64,000 nt of DNA. Source: Symsagittifera roscoffensis. Its lineage: Eukaryota > Xenacoelomorpha > Acoela > Convolutidae. A program made the translations under genes and the position numbers. Positions 62,789 to 64,000 of the stretch are shown here, piece by piece. The stretch covers positions 52,218,312 to 52,282,311 of the forward strand of contig NC_087066.1 in assembly GCF_963678635.1 (NCBI RefSeq), in the 5' to 3' direction. Within the stretch, counting starts at the first letter, position 1. The number at the start of each line of letters is the position of its first letter. Under the pieces are notes generated by a model that saw only the letters and a program-made list of their open reading frames with translations, did not search any database and had not been told where the DNA came from.

Positions 62789-64000
62789 AGGACATATGAA
62801 ATGGAGATAAATTGCTCTCAAAAAACCGGGCTGACAAAACCTGCTAGTCATATAGTTTCATTTTATCGAAAATTGGCTTATCTTACAATTAAATTCAAGT
62901 CCATACTGCAAGAAAATTTCTGAGCTATCATGTTAAGCAGCTTTTACATAAATGGAATTGTATGGTTAAAACTTTTCCACAAGGATTTGGATAGCTTTTT
63001 TCATAAACCGAATTGTAGGACTATAAAATGAGTGAGAATTAATCAACTGTGCTCAGATAAACAGGAGAAATGAATGACAAACCCAGTTCGCAATTACCTT
63101 TAGGCTAAAATTATTGTTTTCTTGGAAGTGTTTTGGTATCAGTTAGAAGACTTGGATTTTTCTTAAGGAGTTATCCGTGTGAACTAGCTGAAACAGTATC
63201 ACTCCATCGGAGGTGCTAACTGTCTGCAGAGCAGCTACTTTTGATTTACTTAAGAAATGCTTAGTGCTTCAAAATGGTGATATATTTGTATGTTTTAGAA
63301 CCGAACTTCGACGCAAAATCAATTATATGGGTTTTCGCTTTTGACCGAAAATGCAACTTTTTTGTGACGTTGGAAAACCATCATATAGACTCATAATGAG
63401 CTCTGCGTAACAGGATGTTGGCCTTATTTGTTTTTTCTTAGACACATGACCCAAACTAAATGGATCGAGTTGAAACTTTCCAGATTTTTTGATATTTATT
63501 GCCCAAATCGACTGCCTAAGACATTACAAAGTTTTCGGGCAAAATCGTAAACAGACTCATTGACTATAGCAAGTGTTAAAAAAGTCTTTTTCATTAATTT
63601 TCGGGTTGCCTATATTTCGTTCTAAGGACTACGTAGTGATGATAAATTTACAAGCTACTCGAGCGATGGTGAACTGTTGAATGTACTGTTGGCGCGTTCT
63701 GTCGCATTTTACGCTCAAAAATTCGGAAAAAACATCAAGACCTATGCGATTTCACTAAGAGACCAAAAAAGCCGTTTCATCTTTTCGGAGCAGTCATAGC
63801 CGATCATTAGGGTCTCAACCACCTTGGCTCTATGTGCTTTTAGTCTACATTCTTTATTTAGCTAAGATATTATCCGAAAAACACTGAAGATGAAGTGTTG
63901 CAGACTTTTTTGGTACCGTTTGTACGAAGCGATTGTTTAAAAAAACATCAAAAACAATCGGCAAAAGTTTAAAAAGACACACTCAGCACGGTCTCAATTT
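62789..64000. other. Gene-free stretch after the epimerase exon
   Basis: Includes CCGGGCTGACAAAACCTGCT, then AGTCATATAG, a decayed end of the CCCGGGTTGACC element (62826 on). The rest has no recognised exon, RNA gene or repeat. Confidence 0.4.

Overview
This is an AT-rich, intron-containing, transposon-dominated stretch of a eukaryotic nuclear genome, most likely an invertebrate animal. Splice sites are of GTAAGT / TTTTCAG type, one secreted C-type-lectin-like gene can be assembled over seven exons, and there are two 200-N scaffold gaps (11514-11713 and 62408-62607). There are no operons, bacterial genes, CRISPR arrays or rRNA genes. The species cannot be fixed from sequence alone. Most open reading frames are chance frames or sit inside repeats.

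Layout. 1-6.0 kb: no gene seen; hAT-type miniature elements, fold-back elements and fragments of a ~0.5 kb family that looks like non-autonomous Helentrons. 6.1-11.5 kb: a decayed Ty3/gypsy-type retrotransposon on the minus strand (zinc knuckle, protease, RT, RNase H, integrase and a pol tail, all broken by frameshifts or stops). 11.5-23.7 kb: scaffold gap, then nested fold-backs, hAT miniatures, a ~1 kb inverted repeat, a TIR element filled with ATCGAT-like words, a 26-bp minisatellite and a TIR element near 21 kb. 23.7-27.8 kb: a probable second LTR-element remnant bounded by 106-bp direct repeats. 27.8-32.2 kb: Helentron-like copies and a tRNA-derived SINE.

32.3-36.4 kb: the genic part. 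A possible 67-residue ORF with a polyadenylation signal is followed by a seven-exon gene for a secreted lectin-like protein of about 280 residues with a QPD-type sugar-binding motif. Its introns carry SINE copies in opposite orientations, and its stop codon lies inside an inserted fold-back element. 36.8-51.5 kb: repeats, including the best Helentron-like copies (41.3-41.8 and 46.3-46.8 kb), a 0.9 kb element with CCCGGGTTGACC ends and a C-rich tract. 51.6-54.1 kb: a dead non-LTR retrotransposon of the CR1/Jockey type. 54-64 kb: more miniature elements, an orphan signal-peptide exon at 59.3 kb with a good splice donor, a TIR element with a hAT miniature nested inside it, and, just after the second gap, the last exon of an SDR39U1/YfcH-like epimerase-family protein.

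Three things most merit follow-up: the Helentron-like family with its terminal hairpin; the TA-flanked TIR elements whose interiors are degenerate ATCGAT arrays; and the fold-back insertion that now supplies the C-terminus of the lectin gene.
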